In this document: in pieces, positions 22,244-33,089 of the stretch
Position numbering within the stretch: the first letter of the stretch is position 1
Layout of the letters: each line of letters starts with the position of its first letter
Assembly (NCBI GenBank): GCA_008729055.1
Contig: SDUX01000004.1
Location: 7,100,026-7,164,025, forward strand
DNA: 64,000 nt
Direction of reading: 5' to 3'
From: Pyropia haitanensis
Taxonomy: Eukaryota; Rhodophyta; Bangiophyceae; Bangiales; Bangiaceae
The notes under the pieces: generated by a model
Seen by the model: only the letters and a program-made list of their open reading frames with translations
Database searches by the model: none
What the model was told of the DNA's origin: nothing
Position numbers and translations under genes: made by a program

Positions 22244-25100
22244 TTACTTGGCAAACTTGCCCCGCGCCTTGGGCCCCCGCCGCTTCTTGGTGAGCCCCTT
22301 CTTCGCGCGGAACTTGTCCGCCGACGTGGCGCGCCCGCCCTTGCGCCCGCCGCCCCCACCGCCGCCGCCCACCGAGAAGCTCTTGAGGGGGTCCGCCGCC
22401 GCCCCGCCGCCGCCGCCGCCGCCGCCACGCCGCCGACCCGCGGACGCCCCCCCCCCCCCCCACGGCCACCACGGCCGCGGTGACCCCCCCCCCCCCCCCC
22501 CCCCTTCTCTGCCCGCCGCGCGTCGGCGCGCAGCGCCGGCGGCAGCAGGTAGGCCGGGATGCTCGACAGGTGCGGCGGCACCTTGGCCGCCAGCGGCCGG
22601 TCGTGCACGGCGAGCGCGTCCCGGTCGGCCGGGTGGTCCTCAAAGTAGTCGCGCAGGCGGTCGCTGTTGAGCAGCTCCCGCCGCACGTCGGCCAGCCGCG
22701 CCGCCCGCACCGCGGTGCCCGTCACGGCGCGCAGCGCGTCTTCGACGCGGTAGCGAAACGCCGAGACGGCCGCCTCTTGGTACGCCAGGGGGGTGATGGC
22801 GGCGGGGGGGGGGGGCGAGGGGGCGGGCGGGTGGCCCGGCACCCCCGGCGTGTGGGCGGCAGCGGCCGCACGGGGGGGGCGGGAAGCGACCGCGGCGGCA
22901 AAGGCGGCCGTCGCGGCCTGCTCCGCGTCGGTCGCGACGAGCGTGAGGACAATGCCGCCGGCGCCGCCGCGGGCGGTGCGGCCCGCGCGGTGGACGTACG
23001 CCGCCGCCGACGGCGGCGGGTCAAAGTTGACCACCGCCGCGACGTTGCGAAAGTCAATGCCGCGTGCCAGGCCAAACGCGTCGGTCGACGCGGCGGCGCC
23101 GCCGCGGCCGCCCCGCCGCTTGCGTGGCGCCGCCGCCGCCTGCTTGCCGCCGCTGCCGTCGGCGTCGCGCGCGGCGGCGGCCGCGGCGGCGGCGCCCCCC
23201 CCCGCCGTCGCGTCGGGCTCGTCCGTCGCGACGAGCACGTCAAAGACGCCCGCGTTGAACTGCTCGACGCAGTGCACCCGCGCCGACGCTGGGAGCTCCC
23301 GGTTGAGCACCACGCACCGGACGGAAAAGTGGTCGAGGAAGAGCTTGAGCCGGAACGCGCCGTCAATGTCGGCGACAAAGAGGAGGACCTTGCCGGCCAG
23401 CACGTTGAGCCGCAGCATCATGTACGTGAGGAGGTACCGGTCCTTGGCGCGCTTGACGCGCGCATAGTGGTGGACGGCGCCACCGGTGGCACCGCCACCG
23501 GCACCGCCCGCGACGGCGCCCGCGCCGGCGCCGCCGGCGGCGACGCCCCCGTCCGACGTGACCTTGACGGTCAGCGGGCGGCGGAGGACGACCTTGCGGA
23601 GCTCGTCAATGCCGTCCACGTCGAGCGTAGCCGACACGAGCATCGCCTGCGCGGCGGGCGGGATGGCCGCCAGCGCCGCCCGCGCCTCGTCATCACAGCC
23701 GTACGACAGCACCAGGTCTGCCTCGTCGACAACCACAAACGTGACGCCGCCCAGTGCGGCCGCCCCCGCCGCCGCCGCGAGCGCCACCACCCCGCCGGGC
23801 GTGCCGACCACCACATCCGCGGTGCGGTCCAGCGCGAGCACCGCGTCGGCGGCCGCGGCGGTCGCCGCGGCGGCCGCCCCCCCCCCCCCCCCCCCCACCC
23901 TTCCCCCCCCCGCCGCTTTCGCCGCCGCCGCCGCCGCCGCGGGCGCCACCGCGGCCGCCACCACCGCCACCCGCAGCGGCGGCACCACGTACTTGGCGAG
24001 CCGGCCGACCACGCCCGCCACCTGCGCCGCGAGCTCCCGCGTCGGCACCAGCACCACCGCCCGCACGCGCGCGCCGTCGGCGGCGGCTGCCGCCGCCGCC
24101 GCCGCGGGCGTCGACGCGAGCAGGTGCACCAGCGGCACCGCGTAGGCGGCGGTCTTGCCGCAGCCGGTAGGCGCCGACGCGAGGACGTCCCGGCCGGCCA
24201 GGGCGGCGGGGATGACCGCCGACTGGACGGGGGTGGGGCTCGCCCAGCCGAGGCGCGAGACGCCCCGCGCGACGCACGGGTGGAGGGCCATGGCGTCAAA
24301 GGTGGGCGCACGGGGGGGGGGGGCCGCCGCGGGGGGGAGGGGGGGGGGGGGGGGGGGTTCCCCGTCGCGCCCGCGTCCGCGTCGTTGCCGCGGCCGGCCA
24401 CGCCGCTGCCGCCGCCGTCCACGTCGCTGCCGCCGCCGTCCGCGCCGCTGCTGTCACCCGCGTCGCTGCTACCGTCGCCCGCGTCGCTGCTGCTGTCGCC
24501 CGCGTCGCTGCTGCTGTCACCCGCGTCGCTGCTGTCGTCCGCGTCGCTACCGTCGCTAGACGAGGCGTCCGACACAGCCATCGCCTCGGCCACGCCGTCA
24601 CGGCCAGCGGCAGCCACCCGCGGCGCCGCCCCACCCACCGGCGTGGCAGCGTCGCGGCGGGCCTTTGGCCTCCCGCGCCCCGCCTTTGCAGAGCGGGGCA
24701 CCCCGCCCGCCGCCGCCGCCACCACAGACGCGGCGCCGTCGGTGACGGCCGCGGGGGGCGGCCCGCCGGTGGCGGCCGCCGCCGCACCCCCCGCCGCCGC
24801 CGCCGCCGCCGCCGCCGCCCCCGCCGCCGCTGCCGACGCTGCTGCCGACGCCGCTACCGCCGCGGCTGCCGCTGCCGCTACGGCAGCACGGCGGGAGCGC
24901 TTGCCGTTGCGACCGGCTGGGGCGGCGGCGGCGGCGGCGGGGGCGGCGGCGGTGGGGGCGGCGGCGGCGGCGGGGGTGGCCCCAGCGGCGGGGGGTGGGG
25001 CGGACGACGCGGCGGCGGGTGGGCCACCGGGGGGTGCCGCCGCTGCTGTCGCCGCCGCCGCCGCCGCTGCCCGGGTGGCTCGCTTGGCCGCCTTGGCCAT
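22244..25100 (-). CDS. DBP9: ATP-dependent RNA helicase of the DBP9/DDX56 type; two frame breaks
   Basis: Nucleolar DEAD-box helicase for 60S subunit assembly. ATG at 25100 (MAKAAKRATRA) opens a roughly 250-residue Ala-rich then acidic Ser/Asp-repeat tail, with basic patches. The helicase core starts with the Q-motif region PTFDAMALHPCVARG and W-SPTPVQ. Motifs in order: APTGCGKT (I), PTRELAAQ (Ia), DEAD (II, + strand 23716-23727), SAT (III), then VLVATDEPD, GIDFRNVAAVVNFDPPP and HRAGRTARG (VI). The DDX56-specific C-terminal part is present (DYFEDHPADRDALAVHDRPL, VPPHLSSIPAYLLPP). The tail is [15 protein letters not shown] and then basic, ending KARGKFAK (TAA 22246-22244). Frame shifts occur in the G/C runs at about 24312-24357 and 22447-22504; which run is responsible is ambiguous. 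Rejoined length is about 952 residues. Confidence 0.9.
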
Positions 25101-25866
25101 GGCCGCCGCCGGTGCCGGCGATGGCTGGCAGCCGCCAAGGGGGGACGGCAGCTCGCGTCGACGCGACAGGCCCGGCGCAAGGCCGCGGCAAGAGGTCGGC
25201 AGCAGTACCACGGGAGGGGGTAGAGGGTGTCAATAGAGTAGGACTGATGAAAGGGGGGGGGGGGGGGGAGGGTGTGGGGGGACGGGCGGGGCAGCAGCGT
25301 CGGGCGGGCAGGGGGGTGCGTGCGGCCGGCGGGACCGGCGCGGCGGGGGGCGGACGACGGCGGTGCGGCGGGGAGCGGGGCCGGCGCAACCGCGCGGCGG
25401 CCGGCGGCGCGGGACTTTGGTGCCGGCGTTTGGCGCTCCGTCCGATCGTGCGTGGTAGTTGCACTCATCGTCTGCAACCAATTCCCGAGGGCCGCCGCGG
25501 AGGGGATCACGGAGCTCGGCCTGGGGGTAAACGACGCAGCGACGAGCGACGAGGATGGAGCCGCCGCGGTCGTGCCGCCGTGGCGCGGGACGGCCGCGTG
25601 CTCTTTCCAGCCTGTGCGTGCGGCGACCTGCCAACCTTCCGCCGCTGCTCCATGCTCGGTTTCCTCTTGCACTGTACAGGCGCCTTTTTTTTTTTTTTCT
25701 TTGACGTATTGTGGCGGTAACGCGCTACCCGTCGCTCCCCGACGCACCGCCGGCAGCGTCTGGCAGCGGCCGTGAGACGCGGCGTGACGCGGACGCCCTC
25801 CCCCCCGTCTTGCTCGACGGCCGCTCCGCAACGGGGTTCCCCGGTGGTCCTCCCTTGTGCGCCACG
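25101..25866. promoter_or_regulatory. Divergent spacer DBP9 / menB
   Basis: These 766 bases separate the two start codons and must contain both promoters. A 14-base T-run (25685-25698) lies about 170 bases before the menB ATG. A G-run is at about 25252-25270. No core element can be named with confidence. Confidence 0.4.
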
Positions 25867-26797
25867 ATGAGGCCGGACCCCCCCCCCCCCCGCCCCCCAC
25901 GACGGCGGCGCTGTCCCCCCTGGCGACCGCCGACCAACCCCCCCCAAACTGGACGGCCGTCCCCCTCACCCCCCCCCTCACGGACGTCCTCTACGATACG
26001 GCCCCCCCCCTGGCGCGCATCACCATCAACCGCCCGGCCGTGCACAACGCGTTCCGCCCGACCACCCTCCGCGACCTCGACGCGGCGTTCCGCGCCGCCC
26101 GCGACGACCCGGCGGTGCGGGTCATCCTGCTCACCGGCGCCGGCACGGCGGCCTTTTGTTCCGGCGGTGACCAGTCGGTGCGTGGCCACGGCGGCTACGC
26201 GGACGCGTCGTCCCCCGCGGGTGCGCCGTCGCTGTCGGTGCTCGACCTGCACATCCTCATGCGGCGGATGCCCAAGGTGATCATCGCGGTCGTTGCCGGC
26301 TACGCCGTCGGCGGCGGCCACATCCTGCACCTGGTCGCGGACCTGACCATCGCCGCGGACAATGCGGTGTTTGGGCAGGTCGGCCCGCGCGTCGGCAGCG
26401 TCGATGGCGGCTATGGCAGCGCGCACCTGGCGCGGATTGTGGGGCAGAAGCGGGCGCGGGAGGTGTGGATGGCGTGCCGCCTCTACCCAGCACGGACGGC
26501 ACTGTCGTGGGGGCTCGTCAACGCGGTCGTGCCGGTCGCGTCGCTGGCCGCCGAGGCCACCGCGTGGGCGCGCGAGATCGCCGCGATGAGCCCCACGGCG
26601 ATCGCGGTGGTCAAGGCCGCGATGAACGCGGATGAGGATGGCCAGGGGGGCTCTCCCAGCTGGCGGGCGAAGCGACGCGCCTGTTTTACATGACCGCCGA
26701 GGGCAAGGAGGGCCGCAACGCGTTCCTCGAGAAGCGGCGGCCAGACTTTGCGCGCGTGCTGGCCGCAGAGGGCGCCCGCGCGCGGGCCAAGCTGTGA
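25867..26797 (+). CDS. menB: 1,4-dihydroxy-2-naphthoyl-CoA synthase (MenB); two homopolymer frame breaks; PTS1-like C-terminus
   Basis: Crotonase-fold enzyme that closes the second ring of the naphthoquinone in phylloquinone (vitamin K1) synthesis, converting o-succinylbenzoyl-CoA to DHNA-CoA. ATG at 25867 (MRPDPP). The 14-C run 25878-25891 needs 15 bases to reach the conserved frame. Core matches: [36 protein letters not shown] (oxyanion loop), [40 protein letters not shown] and [13 protein letters not shown]. The QVG where E. coli has QTG fits bicarbonate-dependent type I enzymes. After MNADEDGQ the 6-G run 26645-26650 needs 7; the corrected frame gives [20 protein letters not shown] and then [12 protein letters not shown], the expected MenB end. 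Stop TGA is 26795-26797; about 310 residues. The last residues are RARAKL, a plausible peroxisomal PTS1. No obvious plastid transit peptide. Confidence 0.94.
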
Positions 26798-27238
26798 AAG
26801 GGGGGGGGGGGGGGGGGGGGTGGGGGGGGGGGGTAGCGCGCCGCCGACGGCGGCGGCGGTCGCGTCTGCCACGCCCGCTTCCCGTTGGGGGCGCTGGTGA
26901 GGGCGGGGGTCAAGTCTATTTTTTTTGGGGGGGGGGGGGCCGTTGTTGACGCCGCTCCGCGTTCCCCCCCCGTCGACGGCCGGCGGCTGGCGCGGCGCCG
27001 CGCGCGTCGGGTGTCGCCGCGGCCGTGGCGTGCCGCAAGCCGCTGCGCGCGCCGAGCGGCCGCCGGCGGTGGCGGCCCAGCCGCGGGGCCATCCGGTTTT
27101 GCTTGCCGCCCCTGTCTCGGCTCCCTCCCGCCCCAGACCTCACCCCCGCCGTCCCCCCCCCCTCCCCCCCCCCCCCCCTCTGGCCGTAGCGCGGCGCCCT
27201 CTTCCCCACGCAGACACCACCACCACCCCCCCCCACTC
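26798..27238. other. Convergent spacer menB / unrecognised gene
   Basis: This 441-base G/C-run-rich spacer has a short T-run (26919-26926) on the menB sense strand, 121 bases after its stop. The true 3' end of the minus-strand neighbour may extend into it, because its frame ends at another long C-run. Confidence 0.4.
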
Positions 27239-28294
27239 CTACCCCCCCCCTCCCCCCCCCCCCCCCCCCCCCCCCGCCAGGCGGCTCCGCCCCAACGCCT
27301 CCCGCGTGACCGCCTCTGGCAGCTCGCCGACCACGTACACCCGCGCCGGCACAATACTCTCTGGCAGCCACTCGGCCGCGTACGTGAGGAGCCCCGTCTC
27401 GACGACCCCCCCCCCCCCCCCGCCGACGGGCACGCGACAACGTACAGCGGGTCCCCAAACGCCGCGCCCGCCGCCGCAAACGCGATCGCGCGGCGGACGC
27501 CGGGCGCGCCGCCAATGCAGCGCTGCACCTCGTCGAGCGCGACGGCCAGGCGGGTGGCCGCCGCGGCGGTGCCGGCGGCGGGTGAGGGGGGGCGCCCGCC
27601 GGGGGCGGACGCCGACCGGGGGGGGGGGGCGGGGGGGGGGGCGGGGGGGGGGAGGCGGGGGGGCCGCCCCCGCCCCCGCCCCCGCCCCCGCCGCCGGCCC
27701 CGCCGCCGGCCCCGCCGCCGCTGCCGCCCCCGCCCCCGCCGTGGCTGCCGCCGCTGATGGGGCGCGGGGGTGGGGGGGGGAGGCGCGCCGCGGGCGTCGG
27801 GGGGGGGATGGTCCGCGACGAGGAGGTCTGCCGCGGTGGTTGATGGGGGTGGCGGCGGCGGCGGCGGCGGCGGCGGCAGCGACGGCGGTGGCGGCGGCGG
27901 CGGGTCGCCGCCGCCGCCGCGGCTGCCGCCCCCATCCCGCGACGAGGGCGGCCCGTCGCCGTCGCGCAGGGAGCGGCGGGACGCGCCCCCCCCGCGGCGG
28001 GCATCCCCCCCCCGTCGCTCCCCCCCCCCCCGGCGGCGGCGGCTGCGTTCCCACACCACCACCTCCCGCGCGAGCGCCTCCACCCGCCGCCGACACGCGC
28101 GCGCGTCCTCCCCCGCCGCCGCCGCCGCCGCCGCCGCCGCCTCCACCGCCGACACGTCGACCGACAGCAGCAGCGGCGTCGCGGCGGCACGGGGCGCGCC
28201 GCCGACGGGCTGTGGCGGTGGCCAGCCGGCGGGTACACCGCCGGCCGCCGGCGTGGCAGCGGTGCGGGCGGTCGTCTTTGGTGGTGGTGGTGGT

Positions 28295-28329
<35 letters not shown>

Positions 28330-28551
28330 TGCCGCTGGGGGGGGTGGGGGGGGGGGAGGGGAGGGGGGGGGGGGGGGCGGGGGGGGGGGGGGAACCGCGT
28401 CGAGCGCCCGGCGGAGGTCCGCGACGGCGGCGGCGCGGGCGGTGGCGAGGCGGCCGCCGGGGACGAGGAGGGACTGGCGGGTGGAGAGGGCGGAGAGGCG
28501 GCGCATGATGGTGTCGGCGGCGGTCTCGCCGGCGACGGTGGCGGTGTTCAT
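27239..28551 (-). CDS. Unrecognised protein; one or more frame breaks
   Basis: ATG at 28551 starts MNTATVAGETAADTIMRRLS followed by a helical ALSTRQSLLVPGGRLATARA segment. Then come poly-Pro/Ala, a second ordered block (LLSVDVSAVEAAA, RRVEALAREVVVWERSRRR), a charged Arg/Gly/Ser stretch and RLAVALDEVQRCIGGAPGVR with AAFGDPLYVVACPSAG. The C16 run 27406-27421 (+ strand) is one base short. Adding one gives VVETGLLTYAAEWLPESIVP and then ARVYVVGELPEAVTREALG. This downstream segment is amphipathic and not low complexity, which argues for a real protein. The frame stops at 27241-27239 right after another C-run, so the true C-terminus may differ. No family recognised; about 437 residues as drawn. Confidence 0.45.
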
Positions 28552-30526
28552 GGTGGTGACCACAGCGGCAGAGGACGTAGAGGTGGATGGTAGACAGAGG
28601 CAGGTGGATGGGAGTCGCCGTAGACCGGTCGAGGGGGGGGGGGGGGTGATGGTGGGCAGGGCGGGGGGGGGAGGGGGGGGGGGGACGGGTGGGGGGGACA
28701 GACGACGGACGGGCAAGGGCACCTTGTGCAAGTGGAAGGGCGGAGGGGGGGGGGCGGCCGATGGTGATGCTGCCAACGGGACTGGCGGCGGCGGGGGAGG
28801 CGGGACGTCTGGGCGGCGCGACCCGCGGCGGCGCGCCCCTTTGACGCCGGCCGCACGCCCCCGCCGGCCGCGGCGTCTGCCCCCGCGGCGACGCCCGACG
28901 CGTCCACACCGGGCGCCGCCGTCTGGGACGCGCGCAGCCGCGGCGGGTCGCCCCCCCCCCCCCCCCGCGCCGCCCCCCCCCCCCCGCCCCGCCCCGCGCG
29001 CCGCCCCGCGGCGGCGCCCACCGCCGCCACGCCGCCCCACGCCGCCGCCGTCGCGGCGGCGCGGGGCGGCCGCAGCCGACGGGCGCGGGTGGCCATGGCG
29101 GGTGGGTGGTGTGGGGCGGCGCGCGGGGGGTGGGGGGGGGGGGGGGGGGGGGCGCGACGGGGGCGGGCGGCCGCCACCCGCGCCGCGCCGCCCGCAACGG
29201 CGGGCGGGCGGCCCTGCGTGCGTCGGCGCGTGGCGGCTCGGCCGTCTGCGTGCGTGCGTGCGTGCCTGCCTGCCTACCCTGCCGGCGGTGGACGTGGCGG
29301 CGCGGCCGCCGCGGCGTGCCGCGGCGGCAACCCCGACCGGTGCGGCGGCGGCGGCGCGGTCTGACCGCGCCGCGGACGCCGCGGCGCGTCCCGCCGCCGC
29401 CGCGGCCGGCGGCCCGCGCGCGCGGCGGGTACGACGCGAGCCGCGGCGGCAGCGGTGGCTGGCCTTGCCACCACGCCGCCGCGGCGGCAGCGGCGGCGGC
29501 TGCGGTGGCAGCCGCAGCCGCAGCCGCAGCCGCAGCCGCAGCGGCGGCGGTGGTGGTGGTGGTGGTGGGGGTGGTGGTGGTGGGGGTGGTGGGGGTGGTG
29601 GGGGGGGGGGGGGGGGGGGGTGGTCGCGGCGTGCGGTGCAGTCCACCCGCGGCGTCGGCGGTGGGCGCCCACGGCAGGGTGCAGCGTGCGGCCGCGACGG
29701 CCAACGCGTGCGCCCGCAGCAGCAGCGGGGGGGGGGGGATGGGGGGGGAGGGACCACGTTGGCGGCGGGGGCGGAGAGGGGGGGGGGGGGCGACGCTGCT
29801 TACCGCCGCTGTCAATACCCGCGGCGGCGGCGGGCGATGCGTGGTGGCGGCAGAGGGGGGGGGGGTGGGCGGGGGGCGCCGCGCCGCCGGCGCGTGCTTG
29901 GGGGGGGAGGGGGGGAGGGCGGCACGCCGCCCGCGCTTTGGTCGCCGCCCCCCCCCGCCGCCGGCCGCGGCGGCGCGCGCGCCGCCCGCCGCGCGCGGCC
30001 GCCGCCGTCGCCGCCGCCGACGCCGCCGTTGGCCGGGGGCCTTCCCCCCCCCCTGGCGGCGGGGATCCCCCTTGGCAGCGCGGCGTGCGTGCCCACCGAC
30101 GCTGCCCACACCGCCGGCGGTGGCAGCCGTCGGGGCGGACCGCCGGTTGCCGCTGGCGGGGCGGGCGCGACGGGAGCGGGGGGAGGGGGAGGACGGAGGG
30201 GGGGGGGGGGGGGGGGTGCTCCCGCCCGCCCGCCCGCCAAACCCGCCCGCCCGCCCGGCCGGCCGGCCGCCGCCCCACGGTGCGCGGCGGCGTGCGGGCG
30301 GCGGCGGCGGGCGGCGACGGGCAGACCGTGCCGCGCGCACGCACCGTGGGCGGTGGCGCGCTGCGCGGGGGAGGCGCGTGCGCCCGAGGGGGAGGGGGGG
30401 GGGGGGGGGGGGGCGCTTGCCTCGCCGTCTGCCGTCGCAGCCGCCGCGGCGTGGTGCCAGCGGCCGGCCGACAGGGGGCGGCGAGGGGGGGGGGGGAGGG
30501 GTCGGCCCATGGGCCCCCCCCGCCAC

Positions 30527-30558
<32 letters not shown>

Positions 30559-30745
30559 CCGCCGCCACCGCCACCGCCGCCGCCACCGCCGCCGGCCGGC
30601 AACCCCCCAGCCGACCGCCCGTCCCGCGCGGGCGGGGGCGGCCGCCACGGCGCGGGCGGCCACGACCGCCGCCGCCGCGGCGGGTCGACGCGCTCCCCCC
30701 CAACGGCGGCGGCGGCGCGGGCGGCCGCCGCGGGTCGGCCCGCCC

Positions 30746-30779
<34 letters not shown>

Positions 30780-32111
30780 GCCCACCGCCACGTCTGCGGG
30801 TCACGGGGTGCCCGCCGGGAGGCCCACCGCCGCCTCGACGGCGGCGGCGGCGGCGGCGTCGGCGGTGGGGGTGGCGGCGGTGGCGGCGGTGGGGGTGGCG
30901 GTGGCGGCGCGGCGGCGGCGTTTTCCACGGGGCGGCCCGCCGCGGGGGTGGCCCCACCTGCCGGCGCTGCGCCTGCCGGGCGGCCCGCCGCGGCTGCCAA
31001 GGGGGGGTGGGGGGGGGGGCGGCGGCGTGACCCGCCCGCGCTGCACACGCGTCTGCCGTGTCGCCACGAGCGGCAGCCTTCTCCCCCCCCCCCCACCTGC
31101 CCACGCGGCGGCCGACGGGCGTGGCGTCGCGCACCTCACCCACGCAACCCCCCCCCCCCCCCCCCCCCCCCGACAGCACACCACCCGCCCGTCACCTCCC
31201 CCGTGCACGCGCCGCCGCCGCCACAACAGCGGCGGCGGCATCCGCCGCGTCGGCGCGGCCGCGGCCGCCGCGGCCGCCGCGCGCCGCCGCGCGCCGCCGC
31301 GCGCCGCCCGCCGCGCGTCGGCGTCGCGACGGTCACGGCGGGTGGCGGCCGCCCGTGGTGCCGCCGCGGGCGTTGACGCGGCCGCCCGTGGCGGGGTGAT
31401 GCCGCTGCTGGGTGTGCGGCGTGGCGGGTGTTGGGGTGGGTGGCGTCGGGGTGTGTGGCGGGGTGCGGGAGGACGGGGGGGGGGGGGTGGGGGGGGGGGG
31501 GGGGGCGAACCATTGTTGGAAAGGACACGCGGTGGGGTGCGCGCGAGCGCGGCGGGCTGGGGCGGCGACGGCGTGCCGGCGGGTGCGCCGCCACGCACAC
31601 GGGGTGCTGCCGCGTCGCGGCGGGAATGGTCCCAAAGGACGAGCAGAGCGACGACGAGCAGGACGAGTGCGGGGCCGCAGCGGACGGGCCGCGAGGCCGA
31701 CCGCGTCCAACAGCAGGCAGGGGAGGGGAGGGGGGGCGGGTGTGGACACGGCAAAAACGACGGAGCACCCCGTGACCATGACCGGTGGGGGTGACGGGGC
31801 GGGTGCGCACACTACAAAACAAGACCCCCGAGCAACGAGGGGGTGACGTCCGCCTCTGTCTTCCTGCTGCGGCGGCAGTGAAACCAAGGTATGGGGGGTG
31901 GCTGCCCCGGCGAGCGCCTAGGCGTGCCGACGCACACGCCAGCCCACCACCACGCCCGGCCGGGTGTAGACACCTGGTGGGGCACGGAAACGAGCCAGCC
32001 AAAAAAAAAAAAAAAAGAAAAGAACAACGCGCGGGCGAGAGCAGTGCCACACGCGCCGCCCTCCCTACCCCCCCCCCCCCCCCCCATCGAGGTTTATTGA
32101 GCAGCCAAGCC
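28552..32111. other. 3.6 kb G/C homopolymer desert
   Basis: No supportable gene. Giant overlapping frames on both strands translate into poly-Arg/Pro/Gly/Ala. Dense G-runs and C-runs alternate. GGTGGT-like repeats occur at about 29545-29620 and GCC/CCA repeats at 30525-30600. The end nearest RPL18A contains its 3' UTR, with a 16-base A-run (32001-32016). Confidence 0.55.
32001..32016 (-). terminator. Sense-strand T-tract downstream of RPL18A
   Basis: A 16-base A-run on the + strand is a T-run in RPL18A sense orientation, 96 bases after its stop codon. Comparable T-tracts follow the SLC45A and SKI2 stops. A role in 3'-end formation or termination is inference. Confidence 0.3.
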
Positions 32112-33089
32112 TTACGCCGCTTCCTGCTGCTCGACCGCCCCACCCGGCTGGCGACGCGCGGCCTTGGCGGCCTTGGCGTCCAGCACCTCCTTGATCGTAT
32201 CCCGCTTGGACGAGATGAAGGTCGTTGGGCGCGACGCCTTGAAGGTCGACTTGTACTTCTTCTCCGGCGCCCTCTGGCGCTGGTGCGGCATGGGGAACGC
32301 AACGGTGGAGCTGTGGAACTGGAGCGTCTGCGGGCGCTTGCACTCACTGGGAGCGAGCGCCACAACCTTGAGCACCATAATCGCCGACCAGCGCGCACGG
32401 TGACGGCCGCTCATCTCCATGTACATCTGCTCCACAGCCGACGACATGGTCACATCACGGTACTCCTTGTACATGTTGATCGTGTCCGACCGCGACTTGT
32501 AGCGCAGCCACACGCCAAAGTTCTTCACCGTCGTTGGCTTGCGCTCAAAGATCTCGTTGACGGCAATGATCTCACCAACGGCGCGCTTCACCTTCTTCAG
32601 CTGCCGCATGTAGTACCAGAACCGGGACTGCGCCACCACCGTGTTGGGCGCAAAAATCTTCATCCGGTAGACGGGAGTGTCCACCTCCTCATCAGCGGGG
32701 ATCTTCCGGCCCACGACATGGTACTGGTGCAGCCACGCCTGCAATGACCGAGCAACAAAGCGTCACCCCACACAAAACAGCACAAACAGAAACAGAACAA
32801 AATACACTCGTACACGTCATGTCAGCTCCGTGCTCATAATGCACCAGTTGCCCCACGCACGGTCCATGTCGTACGAAAATGGCAAACAGACGCAGGTGGC
32901 GCCCAATCAGGCGCCCAAACGCTGGACAATACCAAAAAGAACACGCGCACAGCTCTAGAGCCCCCAGCGTAAAGCAAGCAACAAACAGCAGACCATCCCG
33001 GTACGATGACCAACAAGGTAACAGGAGAACGTCACAAGGCGCCTCGGTGCACCGAAAATTGTGCCACATCAGCACGACAAACATACCAT
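32112..33089 (-). CDS. RPL18A: 60S ribosomal protein L18a (eL20); start codon on its own coding exon
   Basis: Structural protein of the large cytosolic ribosomal subunit. Exon 2 is 32738-32112 (TAA 32114-32112) and encodes AWLHQYHVVGRKIP, YRMKIFAPNTVVAQSRFWYY, LKKVKRAVGEI, VKNFGVWLRYKSRS, NMYKEYRDVTMSSAVEQMY and GRHRARWSAIMVLKV. All are standard family blocks. Exon 2 has no ATG at its start and begins right after acceptor TTGCAG. The best upstream start is ATG at 33089-33087, followed directly by the strong donor GTATGT, so the coding part of exon 1 is the initiator codon only and the protein starts MAWLHQYHVVG. The intron is 348 bases (33086-32739). The protein is about 209 residues, roughly 30 longer than the animal or plant protein because of a basic C-terminal tail ending VEQQEAA. 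Confidence 0.95.

Noticed and set aside
31500..31754. Minus-strand segment PALVLLVVALLVLWDHSRR resembling a signal anchor
   Set aside because: It lacks an ATG in frame (starts at TTG) and is followed only by Pro/Arg low complexity, so a membrane protein is not supported.
28552..31800. Long frames on both strands of the second desert
   Set aside because: Same reason: low-complexity translation with no domain, no common frame and no start context.
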